DNA from: Lantana camara
Lineage: Eukaryota > Streptophyta > Magnoliopsida > Lamiales > Verbenaceae
Assembly (NCBI GenBank): GCA_037501455.1
Contig: CM074858.1
Span: 104,132,001-104,196,000 of the forward strand
Direction of reading: 5' to 3'
Length of the DNA stretch: 64,000 nucleotides
Below are positions 25,257 through 35,520 of the stretch, piece by piece (position 1 is the first letter of the stretch; every line of letters begins with the position of its first letter). The notes under the pieces are model-generated. The model was given only the letters and a program-made list of their open reading frames with translations, was not told the origin of the DNA and made no database searches. The position numbers and the translations under genes are program-made.

Positions 25257-25699
25257 TCAGCTCATAATTCTCATTATCAGATTTTCTATCACATCAATGC
25301 TAAAAACACTAGAGAATTTATTAGGACCTTTACTTGACTCATAAACATTAATCCTCACAATATCACCATCAAATTCTAGAGTCAACAAGCCTTTTTTAAT
25401 ATCTATTTTAGCATTAGCAGTACTAAAAAATGGACGACCCAAAAGGATATCAGAGGATTTCTCAGAATTATTATCCTCCATGTCCAATACGAAGAAATCA
25501 ACTGGAAAAGCTAAATCGTTAACTTGAACGAGGACATCTTCCAAAACACCTTCCGGGTATACGATAGAACGGTCCGCCAATGATAATACCTATACCTTTC
25601 AAAGGACCAAGATTAAGTGTATTATAAACAGATAAAGGCATAACATTAATAGATGCACCTAAATCACACATGGCCCTTTTAATTCCCAAATTACCAATT
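25257..25699 (-). pseudogene. Retrotransposon aspartic protease fragment
   Basis: The minus strand from 25699 reads NLGIKRAMCDLGASINVMPL, then VYNTLNLGPLKG. After a frame change it continues at 25580 with SIVYPEGVLEDVLVQVNDLA, FPVDFFVLDM, ILLGRPFFSTANAKIDIKKG and LLTLEFDGDIV. This is the gypsy protease layout, with the D-L-G-A active-site variant and the LLGRPF block. It is truncated upstream at the deletion junction with the LTR and ends at 25257. Confidence 0.88.
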
Positions 25700-27040
25700 A
25701 GGGGGGTTTGGATTTAACTAAACTAATTAAACTAAACTAATAAAGCAATTAAAATTAATAAACTAGAAGAAAACAACAAATCACGTTGGGAGTTGGTTTT
25801 GATAAATCAATGGGAAATCAATACCTAGTTAGGAATTACAATTCAGCTTAGGATATCGATCATGGACGCAAAAATAAATTCAAGTATTCAAGTAGATTAG
25901 CTATAGCAGATAGAGACACTCGACTCCGCCTCGTTTTCTCTTAAATGGTAAAATAATCTAGAGACACTCGACAGTTATTCCCTAATCAATTCACAACCCC
26001 TAGAGACACTCGACAGGATTTAATTAATCGAAAACATTAAGATTCAAGAAAACACTAATCCGAATTAACCAAGTCACGACAGGTGCAAGATTTAAATTCA
26101 ATTATTAACTCCCTTAACAATTTGAGAACTGCAACCAATCCTTCTCGTTAATGTACTACTAATTATCTATCAAGCACTACGTATACTTCATGCAATTAAG
26201 AATAGCAATATGCAATTAAATCTACTTAGATGATCGTGCACTATCACTAAGCAAACAAATCATAATAAACACGACACACGAAGAATTAATAAATACTTGA
26301 ATTAAAATTGAATTATAAACGCCAATTAGGTCTCACGATGCCAAAAACATAAATTGTAAATTCCTAGATAAGTACTAAAGAAATTATCTACTCATAGTTC
26401 TAAAATATGAAAAACATAAAAAAAAAAGGGATAAATGGTTTCGCCACTCTCGGATGTCTCCAAGCTACTGGCTATGCTGCTGCGTGAAAGGTGTATGAAA
26501 AGATTGTGTCTAATCTGCTCCAAGGCATGAATAAATAGCCAACACAAGACTTGGCCACCAAGTTGAATATCTCTCCAAATTCCAATCTTAAAAGGACTTC
26601 TATCCCATGCTAAATTGCTGCTTGAGACTCATTTTCCAAATTGACATCTTAAATCAAACACACGCATGGCCCAATCTTCCAGCAATTATTTCCAAAGCTT
26701 CGGCCCATTCTGCACACATTCAGCCCATTATGCCAAGCCCACTCTTCAAATAATTATTCAAACCAATCTGGGCTTCCTCCTTTTAATTCTAGGCCCAGCA
26801 CAATTTAGCCCACAAACAAATTATCTAACTTTGGAAAAGAATTGTTTGACCTCCAGAATCCACACGCATTACCATCAGCCATGAAACACCACAAATTGGC
26901 CTAAGATTCCTCAATTCAACACAAAAAGGTTCCTACGCACCTATAACCACAAAATTGATCAAGGCATCACTTTATATCACATTATTCCCAATAAGCAACC
27001 CTAAATCATCCCAAAAATATGAGAATAATACAAGTGATCA
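25700..27040 (-). repeat. 5' LTR of nested gypsy element (inner end deleted)
   Basis: Matches 21809-23137 almost base for base from GGGGGGTTTGGATTTAAC to AAGTGATCA. The 21660-21808 part has no counterpart, because a deletion breakpoint at about 25700 replaces it with protease coding sequence. Confidence 0.9.
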
Positions 27041-29250
27041 ACGGTATAGCGTAATATTTCAAAAAATTTCGCCATAACCTCATTATTAAAATATTTTTAA
27101 AATATTTCTAAAATATTTTAATAAGCATCGGAACAAATCGGGCAGCATAACTCTAATATATAATGCATCTAACATAATTTTAAATCACATAGCATATAAT
27201 CACAATATGCAAATAATAATTTCGACAGCATAACGGTATTACCGTGCTGCAAAATATGGCTATCAACGACACTTTTCCAGCACCTCGATATTTTCTCGTG
27301 TAACCGACAGAGCTTCCCCGCAATATCCCCGATTAAGATTTTGGAGTGTGGACTCCGGCAGTATTTCGCTAAATACTTTGAGAAAATATTTTCTTAGAAA
27401 AATCCTTTTTTCTAAAACTAGAAAATCCCTATTTTTTAATAATTAAGTGGATTATATATTAATTATATAACCACCTAATTAATTAATTAATTAATCCTTA
27501 ATTAAAAGGACTAATTAAATATGGAGAGAGAATCTGAAAGTTGCCAAAAAGCTCTGAAATCGTTGCATCAAAATGAAAGGCATGCAGCTTATTTATACGA
27601 AGAAAAAGGGCTCATCGCCAATTTTGGGAATTTAAAACATATTGCCAAGTTTTTCCATTTTTGGGTGCACTCCAAGTCTCTTAAGGGCCAAAACCATCTT
27701 TTTCGCATCTCAAACTTGCGCCCCACGCCTGAACAACGAATCTGAGAGCGCCACGTGGAAGATCAGGCCGAGATGAGTTGGCCTTCGCCGACCACGCGCC
27801 AATCGGGCGCCACACGCACCTCCACGCGCCGCCACATGGAGGTTATGTGTTGGCGCGTGCTTCTCACGCATCTGACACCCAGATCTTGCCACGTGTCAGG
27901 ATTCGGTCCGAACCGGGTCAGACCCTATCTAGGTAAGGTCCGACCCTACCCTTTTGACCCGATTCGACCCTCTTTGACTTGGACTGTCCAACCCGTTGAC
28001 TGACCCGTTTCCAAAAGAAATCTAGCCCGTCCGTTTCGTGCTGACGCGGCGCAATCTCAGCCGCACATGCGGCACGCCACGCGGCTCCAGTCAGCACCAC
28101 CTGGCATCCGACTCGCTGACGTGGCGTGACACATCAGCTGCCACGTTCCGAAAAATTTTATTTTCTCCAAAATAAAATTTCGCGCATTTCCAAATCTTTG
28201 GAATTTAATTTATTTTCTTAAAATAAATCCCTTGCCTATTTTCAAACACTTTGAAAACTTATTTCTCTCTCTCCTTTTAATATTTTCTCTTTGATCTTTG
28301 TTGGGGCTTGTGAGGCGACCTGCAGGATTAATTAATTTTAGCTCGAAACGGGTTAATCTGTTATCATCCCATGATAATAATTGATTACCGTTTAACAATA
28401 TTTAATTCCACTAAATAAATATTGTTGAACTCCAAAATTAATTAAATTATTCACGAATTTCTGGATCTAGAATAATTTTGCATTTTACTGCTCTGTACAG
28501 ATATCCATGAAAAATAAATCAATACTACTATCATTTATTTTTCACTTCCAATCTGAAATTCTTGATTCGCCTTAAGTTCAAATTCCCTGTATGTGAAACA
28601 CATTCAACATACAACTTCGGTGACACACACACGAAGTACTTTGGCCAAAGTTTTATTTGAACTTCTGCAAACCTATTTCAGGGATATCTTTAACCTTCCA
28701 GCAAGGCTATAGATTCCTTGATCAATATTTCTCTTTAGCACATTTCATGTAATCACTGAACGTACAAAGTATTTTGGCCACCCGTTACCGAGACCTCACT
28801 TCTGAGTACATCACAGTGATTAACACTACATGCCTAAATTAGAAACACTATCAGGATTAAAGAGTCTAATGCTTCCGAGATTTTGTTCATTTTAGATAAC
28901 AGTATAAAATGAACAATCTCAGTGGTCCAGTTCGATGTTTCCAATCTCATTGAAAATCATCAATGTGTTATAATCGGAAACTCCATTTTCCAATGACGAA
29001 AGACTAATCATCTTATATAACACATTATAGTCTTGATAAGAACATTTTCTTATCATACCGGCTGGAACTTTAATGACACGTGATTTTTGGTATTTAAAGT
29101 CTTTTCCTATGAAACACATTTCATATAAAAATATCATCACACGTCATTAATTATTAAATTTATAAAATATTCATAACTTGCGATAATTTCAGTTTTATTA
29201 ATCCAAAATATTTACAATATAATTGGATTTTCAGGGTATTTATCCCAACA

Positions 29251-29985
29251 AAAAGTTAGGCCAAAAGCTCAAGATTAGTGCCATTAACTAACTAGCGGCT
29301 CGGCATTGTTAATTAATAGCTCAATTGCTCAAATCTAAGTTAAATCTCTTTAGCCTTAGCCTTTAAGTGTTTAGGAAAATTCAACCATTTCACAATTTAT
29401 TACTCAATTGAATAGTGAATTAAAGATCAAGTATGAGTAGGCCACACTCATACAAGCCTTGAAAACCATTTTCCTAACATAAGAACAATTTTTCACTCAT
29501 TGAGACATTTCATCAAACACTTGGCACCCACTATGTATTATCCCCCTAGCTCTAAGAAATTAGCCACTCATGCTTCCATAAATGACCAACAAACTAAAGG
29601 AAATGAAAGTAATAACATGCATTTCCATTGAATTAAAGCAATACTCAAACATTCATGACATAAAGATCCAAACTATGATCAACTCTTAATGCTAGAGACA
29701 TTAGTTTAAACTAGAGAATAGAATGAAATTTGATACTAAATGGATGAATAAATCTTCATGGAAAGCTTCCAGAATTCAAAGGGGTCATCTTCCTTCCCCA
29801 AGCCTCCTTTAGAACTCCAGATCTGAATTAGGTAAAGAATGATCCTCTAACCCTAGCCAAGTCTTTAAAATAAGGTTGAAAGAGGCAAAAACATAATTTG
29901 CATCCATTAAAGGCCGTTACAAAACTTACACTAACGGCCGTTACCACAAAGTGCGAAAACAACTTTCAGTCTGGCTAACGGCCGT
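29251..29985 (-). repeat. Old LTR relic, right part
   Basis: Continues the relic of 21250-21625 after the AAAAG site. Near its right edge are three CGGCCG-centred palindromic motifs within about 75 bp (GGCCGTTAC, TAACGGCCGTTA, TAACGGCCGTG; about 29910-29985). No gene is seen; the small frames here are not supported. Confidence 0.5.
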
Positions 29986-30300
29986 GTTATGATTTCTTCG
30001 TCCAAATAGACTAAAGCAGGTATGAATTATATCAATCGACAATCATATTCATAAATCATATGTCATTATTATTATAATCAATTTTTGACCTGTTTGTGTT
30101 GCTCAAGCCAACTATACAAATTAATTGATCAGAGTGGGGACAGTTAGTTTTGGAGCTCTCAAGTAAATGCAGCCAGAAAAAGAAGAAAAGTGCTTTAAAC
30201 GTGTACAATGTGAAATAATAGACCTTATAAAGATCCAACTTTGAGATATAAAGCCATCTATTCTAGTAATATATTAATGAGAAACTGCAGGATGGCATTC
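29986..30300. repeat. Host segment duplicated at 41655-42330
   Basis: GATTTCTTCGTCCAAATAGACTAAAGCAGG-type sequence through GACCTGTTTGTGTTGCTCAAGCC and TTGATCAGAG matches the 42-kb copy. That copy carries a MITE at the TCCAAACAG site, so this is the unoccupied version. 30301-30775 beyond it is AT-rich with no gene seen. Confidence 0.8.
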
Positions 30301-30787
30301 GAGAGAGTGCTTATTGCTTATTGATTTTACTGATTCCATCGGTTGAACCGGTATAATGTTATAATTATATAATATTTATATCTAATTATATATTTGTAAA
30401 TATAATATTTTTGATATTAATAAGAAATATAAAAACAACCAACTAGTGTATAAAAATATAAAAATATATATTTATAATCGAAAACACATTTCAATTACTC
30501 ATTATTTTTCAAATAACAAGTAAAATAATAATAACTATTTAAATTAAATATCTATTTAGTGAAGAATTAATTAACGTCTAATAAATAAAATAACAAAAAT
30601 TTTCAAAGAATTCTAATTAATAATTAACACCTTGGACTTTTTATGTATTAATATTTAGGGCTTAATTAATTAAAGAATAACAATCTAACACCCCAATGCC
30701 CCAGCCCAAGCACAAGTCCACCATTTTAGAATTTAATATCTTGAAATCTAATTCCCATCCAATTTTTAGGGTTTTCTTCAATTGGCT

Positions 30788-30912
30788 GCTGTTTTATTTT
30801 TATTTATTTATTTATTTTTTTAACACATGTACCCCAAGTGGCCAGAGGGATTCGAACCCGAATCATTGCCTTCGAGAATCAACCCTCAAACCACTTGGTC
30901 AACCCCTGAGGG
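30788..30912 (-). mobile_element. tRNA-derived SINE
   Basis: On the minus strand: CCAAGTGGTTTGAGGGTT, then a B box GGGTTCGAATCCC, CCACTTGGGG and an A-rich tail (T-rich on plus, 30788-30822). The duplication CTTCAATTGGCT lies at 30776-30787 and 30913-30924. It belongs to the same family as the SINE at 59486. This is not a functional tRNA gene. Confidence 0.9.
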
Positions 30913-30924
30913 CTTCAATTGGCT

Positions 30925-31470
30925 TCTTATCTCTTTAATCTGTTCAACAGCTGCTTCTGATCTCTCTCATCTAGTTAGTTTCTCAACATCTGCGTCCCCT
31001 CTTTCTCATCTTATTTTATTCCCCATTCAATTTCTTGCTTAAGTTTTAGCAAATGGTACATGTTTTTTCCCCTCTCAACCAAAATCCGAAGTTAAAAATT
31101 TGTTTGTTTGTTTGTTTTTTTTTTTTTTGAGAAAATCGAGCTGAATGGCTCAAGCTCTTCAATTCTTCAAAAAAAATTCTTTTCAAAATCCCGGCCCAAA
31201 TGCCTATTAAATGGTCCGGTTCGTCCGTTTTACCGGTTTTTGACCTGTCTCGCCGGTTCCCACTGGTCCAACCAAGTAGTGGTTTTAGGGGACAGCTCGG
31301 ACCGGACAAGCCGTCGGTCACCGGATGAAGCGTTCCGGCCGGTCCGGTCCGGGTTTTAAAACATAGGACGGACAAACTTATCCCCTTCACTATAAAACAA
31401 ATATTCATACTAACCACTAGTATTAGACCAAGTAAATAGATGTTAAACAAATTTGAATTACGAATACATA
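30925..31470. other. Non-coding spacer with GC-rich CCGGTCCGG patch
   Basis: Contains a (TTTG)n/poly-T tract at about 31100-31130 and a GC-rich patch at 31210-31350 with repeated CCGGT/GGTCCGG motifs. The frames here in both directions are compositional. I see no gene and no element termini. Confidence 0.5.
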
Positions 31471-31662
31471 TTGAATTAATAATTCACGGACTTAAAAGTT
31501 TATTTAAAAATATTACACAGCTACCGCAGCTCAAAAGCCAAATCATTGGTAGGTAAGACTGAACTAATTTTGTTTTAACTTAGTTCTAATTTCCTATAAG
31601 TACAACAAGGTCGGTCATTACTGAATACTGATAGCACCACAACTTGCTTCATTATTTCAATA
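31471..31662 (-). repeat. Third copy of CNL distal upstream region
   Basis: AATTCACGGACTTAAA, then ATTACACAGCTACCGCAGCTC, TTAACTTAGTTCTAATTTCC and CACAACTTGCTTCATTA match 9080-9290 upstream of CNL1 in the same orientation. No CNL coding lies on its expected side (below 31471). It ends at a Helitron terminus at 31663. Confidence 0.85.
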
Positions 31663-31720
31663 CTAGTTTAGAGGACCGCGCAATGCGCGGTAATCTATGC
31701 CCGGTAATATAAATTATTAT
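31663..31720 (-). mobile_element. Helitron 3' terminus, minus orientation (rest of element not delimited)
   Basis: The minus-strand end is CCGCGCATTGCGCGG (hairpin), then TCCTCTAAACTAG, followed by T at 31662. CNL1's flank (TTCAATATGGGG) shows the uninterrupted A|T site. I could not find the 5' TC end at higher coordinates, so only the terminus is annotated. Confidence 0.75.
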
Positions 31721-32764
31721 AAAATTATGACATATACATATTTCATTATTTAGTTGTTCATATATAGTATTTGTGTTAATTAAATCATTAAATTTATTGC
31801 TAAAGAAATAAATTACACAAGTAGCTTATTATAAATTAACTTGCAAATAAATAAATTATTTACATTAGCTTGTAAAAATAGGGTACGAAATATATTCTCA
31901 TAAGAACTTGTGTCAAAGGAGCCACAAAGCACTTGGAGTTCTAATATATCTAAATAGTTATTATATTTATAAAGGGCGAACACTTGAAAAGATTTTCAAC
32001 TATTATATTTACAAAAGGCGATTTCAATATAGAATAGGAGGCGAGATTTGATGTGCATCATCCTTTGAAGAGCGAGCTTAAGCATTATCAAAAGTTTCAG
32101 TAATATCAGCACCAGTAGAACTGTAGAAGAATACCTATCATTAAGAAAAGCAATGCTCAGAGCTGTCATCAGAGCAGCAACAATGGCAAGAGTTTTTCTA
32201 AGAAATCCCATCCCTGGAACTCGCAAACAAAGAAATGTTGTAATCAAGAATCATACTAAAAGGTAGTATTTAAAAATATGCCGTTACACAAAGAGGTATC
32301 AAGTCAGTGACTATTAATTTGGTTTATCTTACCGAGAATGAAAATAATCAAGATGAAATAATTGGTCCCGTAGCTGCAAATATAAAATTACAAGTATAAT
32401 AATTGAGTCAATAACGCGGCATAACAGCAGTGATCATACACAGAAGGTAAAAAGAACAGAAAACTGTAATTCTATTTCCATCTAATACTAATACATCATA
32501 ATTCACGAATAACTTTCCTAAGGACGAAAAACTTAGGTACTGCCCAATGTCTATGAGAGCGTTTACATTTATAGTTTTATACCATATTATCTAATAATTC
32601 ATACAGCATTATATCCAATAAAGGTAAGCGACACTTAATTAAGCACTTTGCATTAAGTAGGCTTGTTTTTCTTGTGGGATCATATTGGTGTTTAATTCTG
32701 AAACCTTTCACTGTTCGAGCAACACAGAGATGCAGGTGATGTTGGCTTACCATGATTATACTTA
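31721..32764. other. AT-rich region, possible Helitron body and exon-like piece
   Basis: Mostly AT-rich. The minus-strand frame at 32214-31996 has an ATG and a hydrophobic stretch MGFLRKTLAIVAALMTALSI that could be a membrane segment of a gene fragment. I do not recognise it, and there is no second exon I can join. Confidence 0.35.
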
Positions 32765-33166
32765 GAGATAAAGATTTTCGCCCATCCGAACTATGACCCT
32801 TTTGGCATTTTACCATCCCAACTATTTTTCACCCGAAACCGCCATCTAAACTTTCAATTCCTGACAAACCACCATCCCACAGCGGTTTTGACCCTTTTTT
32901 TAGCTGTTTTGACTCTTTTTTAAGCGGTTTTGGATGTTTTAACACATAATCTATGGAAAAATAACAAAGAGAGACATATTTACATGTGTTAAAACATCCA
33001 AAACCGCTGAAAAAATAGTCAAAACCGCTCAAAAAAGGGTTAAAACCGCTGTGGGATGGTGGTTTGTCAGGAATTGAAAGTTTAGATGGCGGTTTCGGGT
33101 GAAAAATAGTTGGGATGGTGAAATGCCAAAAGGGTCATAGTTCGGATGGGCGAAAATCTTTCTCTC
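32765..33166. mobile_element. Foldback MITE, Mutator-like TSD
   Basis: The 9-bp duplication TTATACTTA lies at 32756-32764 and 33167-33175. The arms are nearly identical inverted repeats of about 190 bp starting GAGATAAAGATTTTCGCCC / GAGAGAAAGATTTTCGCCC. Only a few differences appear in the first 130 bp. Nearly the whole 402 bp can fold into one hairpin with a short loop near 32955-32985. No coding sequence. It lies just past the 3' side of the phosphatase fragment. Confidence 0.92.
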
Positions 33167-33440
33167 TTATACTTATTTAGACGCATGAAATTGTACTTTA
33201 TATTGTTGTAGTGTTTAAAATTTATCAAATAGATAATTTTGCTCCCAGCCCTAACACTCAAGGACTTTGCCGCCGTCCACGTCCAGAATGATAATCAATT
33301 CCAAAAAATATATGCGTAGAGTGAACCAAAAAAAAAAACAATACGATAGAAGCACAACAAATGGAAAGAATTGCCAGAAAATATATACCTCGTAGATACA
33401 CCAGCAAAGCAGCAAACCAAAACAGATCCCTTTTTCCTAC

Positions 33441-33668
33441 TGTCTTTGTCCCATTGTCTGAACCATCCTCAGATCCTGAGTCCCGAACATAGACCTTTCG
33501 AATTTCTTTACTTGGAATTGAAAGTCCACGCCATTCAGAGAAGAAAGAAATGGACTCTGAACTAAGAACTGATAGTATATGTGTGATGTCATCACTTCCA
33601 TTCTGTAGAACCTCAGCAGCATCTCCAATGTTGCCAATGAATAAATGCTCACGTACCAGGTACGGCAT
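33441..33668 (-). pseudogene. Dual-specificity-phosphatase-like gene, N-terminal exon
   Basis: The ATG at 33668 gives MPYLVREHLFIGNIGDAAEV, then LQNGSDDITHILSVL, ISFFSEWRGLSIPSKEIRKV and a Ser/Asp/Gly-rich stretch. This resembles the N-terminal part of plant dual-specificity (DUSP-type) protein phosphatases, before the catalytic HCxxGxxR loop. A GT donor candidate follows GTKT near 33440. The frame stays open to 33258 and upstream to 33809, but that wording (YLRGIYFLAILSICC) looks like intron. No catalytic exon is found downstream, where the MITE and AT-rich DNA follow. Either later exons were lost or this is a relic. The family call is from memory of the motif. Confidence 0.6.
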
Positions 33669-33809
33669 TTGGAAACAATCAATAAGGTACCTATGGAAGT
33701 CTGAATTGGTAAATAAGGAGTTCAAGTGTCTCAAAGTTCTATTCTTGATATAAGATTCTAAATGTTGCCTTACCGAAAAATAAGCAGTTGTTTCTATTTT
33801 ATGAGTCAC

Positions 33810-34655
33810 CTAATTTCGAGTTCCAGCAAAGATTTAGAACAATTCTAGTAAACTATAAAAACTCTATGCTAAGCTATCAAAGAGTTGCATCCAACAAAAA
33901 GAAACTAATTCAATGGAGAAGAGGCACAAGTCTTCACTATAATCGTTTCTTGTACATAAAAACATAACCACCAACCCTATTGATGGCAAGAAATGAATTA
34001 TTACACAGAATCCAAGGCAATCAATAGTACGGTCACAATAATGTGGTGAAATATCGTGTATCTATACAGCTTAAACAACAACAATAAACAAACAAACAAA
34101 CAAACAAACAAATCTATTTCATGATATAGTCAAAAAATTTGTCATAATCCGGAACGAGACTAAATTTGGCCAATCCCATCTTCCATAATTTCAATCAAGC
34201 ACTTGAAGCTGAAACAAAATAAACGAAGCAAAGAATCCCATACCTACATACTCTCCAGCACAGAAAAGAAATTTTACACTAAAGCAGCCCATCAAACGAA
34301 CTAAAAACATAAAATCTTCGAAAGGAATCGAATTTCTGCGACGAATATCAAGAGAATCTTTGACCAAACACATGACTAAATTTGAAAATTCAAGTAAGAA
34401 ATTGATATCATTCAAAACAGCAAGAAGGGATACAAAATAATAATAATAAAAAAAAAACAGAACTTGAAAACAATCCATTAATTGATCTAGAAAATCATGT
34501 TATCTCTTTAATTGTGTGGTCTTCCCTGAATTGTCTCCGGCATTATCGGTTGATTCAGCCATATATTCAGTATTGTAGAATGATATCAATTTTCTACATA
34601 AAACAAATCAAAATATATATCAATAAGGAGACATATAGCAACAATAAAGAAAAAC
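33810..34655. other. Non-coding DNA upstream of the phosphatase exon
   Basis: No coding sequence recognised. It contains an (AAAC)n microsatellite at about 34084-34112. It may hold the promoter, 5' UTR or an intron of the phosphatase-like gene, but nothing in the sequence proves this. Confidence 0.45.
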
Positions 34656-34673
34656 ATAAACAACAATATAATA

Positions 34674-35405
34674 CAAAGTGGAGTAATGAGGCCACTAGGA
34701 CGTGGTGGAGTAATTTCATTTTGCAGGATATTGGTGTCTTTATTAACCACTTTCTGGAAGTTAGAACTTTGGAGCAGGATTCCGGAAATGTACATCTTGG
34801 TCAGTGTAGTGCTTTCAATATTTTATATATTAAGTTTATGTATGTTGTTACATTATGCTGGTTTGACTCTCCTTTTGGTGATTACTTGATGGAGATAACA
34901 CTTGTTGTTGGCAAATCGTCGAGATTGCTTTGCTGCTCTTTGCAGGAGGTTCGGGACAGTTGCTGTATCCTGGGTTCGAGAAGTCGCCGTTGGCGGCCAT
35001 AGTATGGAACAAAGATTTTGACGGTTTCCTTTTACATTTTGCCAGACAGCAACCGGAAGATGCAGAGCTTACACTCCACTATCTTAGAGAGAGCCCTGAG
35101 GACGCCATCAACATTAATGAGTTCGCTCTTTGCAAGAGTGGAACCACTCCGGAGAAATCCATGATAGCCTGGGATCCTGGGCGACTTTTAAGGCCAATGA
35201 GCGTTCCAATGAGCTTGATGTGTATGAGGGGCTGGTTATTTTGGCATGCCCATAGACCTTGTGATGTTTGTATTGCTATGTGGGTTGGGCATTTTTGTGT
35301 TTTTTCGATTGTTGATCCTTGGATCATGGTTTTATGCTTGTACGCTTGGACTTTCGGTTGCTTATATATGAGGCGGGGCCCTCCTTAATAAAAAAAAAAA
35401 AATAA
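34674..35405 (+). mobile_element. Retroposed copy with poly-A tail and long TSD (truncated LINE or processed copy)
   Basis: The 18-bp duplication ATAAACAACAATATAATA lies at 34656-34673 and 35406-35423. The insert ends in CCTTAATAAAAAAAAAAAA at the 3' side. Interior GC content is higher than the flanks, with a fairly protein-like open frame around 34980-35190 (AAIVWNKDFDGFLLHFARQQ). No RT motif is visible. A 5'-truncated LINE is most likely; a processed pseudogene is the alternative. Confidence 0.75.
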
Positions 35406-35520
35406 ATAAACAACAATATAATAAAACAAATTAATTTTCTTATAAAAACTCAAATAACTAAAACAACAATATAATAAAACAAAGTAATTTTCTTATAAAA
35501 ACTCAAACAACTGAAACAAA
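35405..35520. repeat. Tandem duplication of about 54 bp
   Basis: AAACAACAATATAATAAAAC followed by AAATTAATTTTCTTATAAAA and ACTCAAATAACTAAAAC is repeated directly once with minor changes (units start about 35409 and 35463). It overlaps the TSD of the retroposed copy. Confidence 0.8.

Larger units (their letters stand above)
21660..27040 (-). mobile_element. Deletion-derivative gypsy-type LTR element nested in the solo LTR
   Basis: Two near-identical LTRs, 21660-23137 and about 25700-27040, are in the same orientation. The 5-bp duplication ACGGT lies at 21655-21659 and 27041-27045. On the minus strand the LTR starts TGATCACTTG and ends ...CACTTGTCA. A polypurine tract (GTGTGGGGGGATT) abuts the 3' LTR at 23138-23150, confirming minus orientation. 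The 5' LTR (25700-27040) lacks its last roughly 150 bp. It is joined directly to mid-protease coding, so the primer site and gag are deleted. RT, RNase H and integrase are not recognisable. Confidence 0.9.
21626..29250 (-). mobile_element. 2.2-kb solo LTR interrupted by a nested gypsy element
   Basis: The left end TGTTGGTGTGG and right end TATCCCAACA give inverted TGTTGG/CCAACA termini. The 5-bp duplication AAAAG lies at 21621-21625 and 29251-29255. The LTR proper is 21626-21654 plus 27041-29250, about 2,239 bp. On the minus strand it begins TGTTGGGATAAATACCCTG. I find no gag or pol in it. A short internal frame at 28919-29140 is not conserved-looking. Confidence 0.85.

Noticed and set aside
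29910..29985. Right terminus of the old LTR relic
   Set aside because: No TG...CA end with matching duplication could be fixed, so only an approximate repeat is reported.
31046..31450. 134-codon minus-strand frame with Gly/Pro/Arg-rich part
   Set aside because: Driven by the CCGGT-rich patch and flanking poly-T; ends are low complexity.
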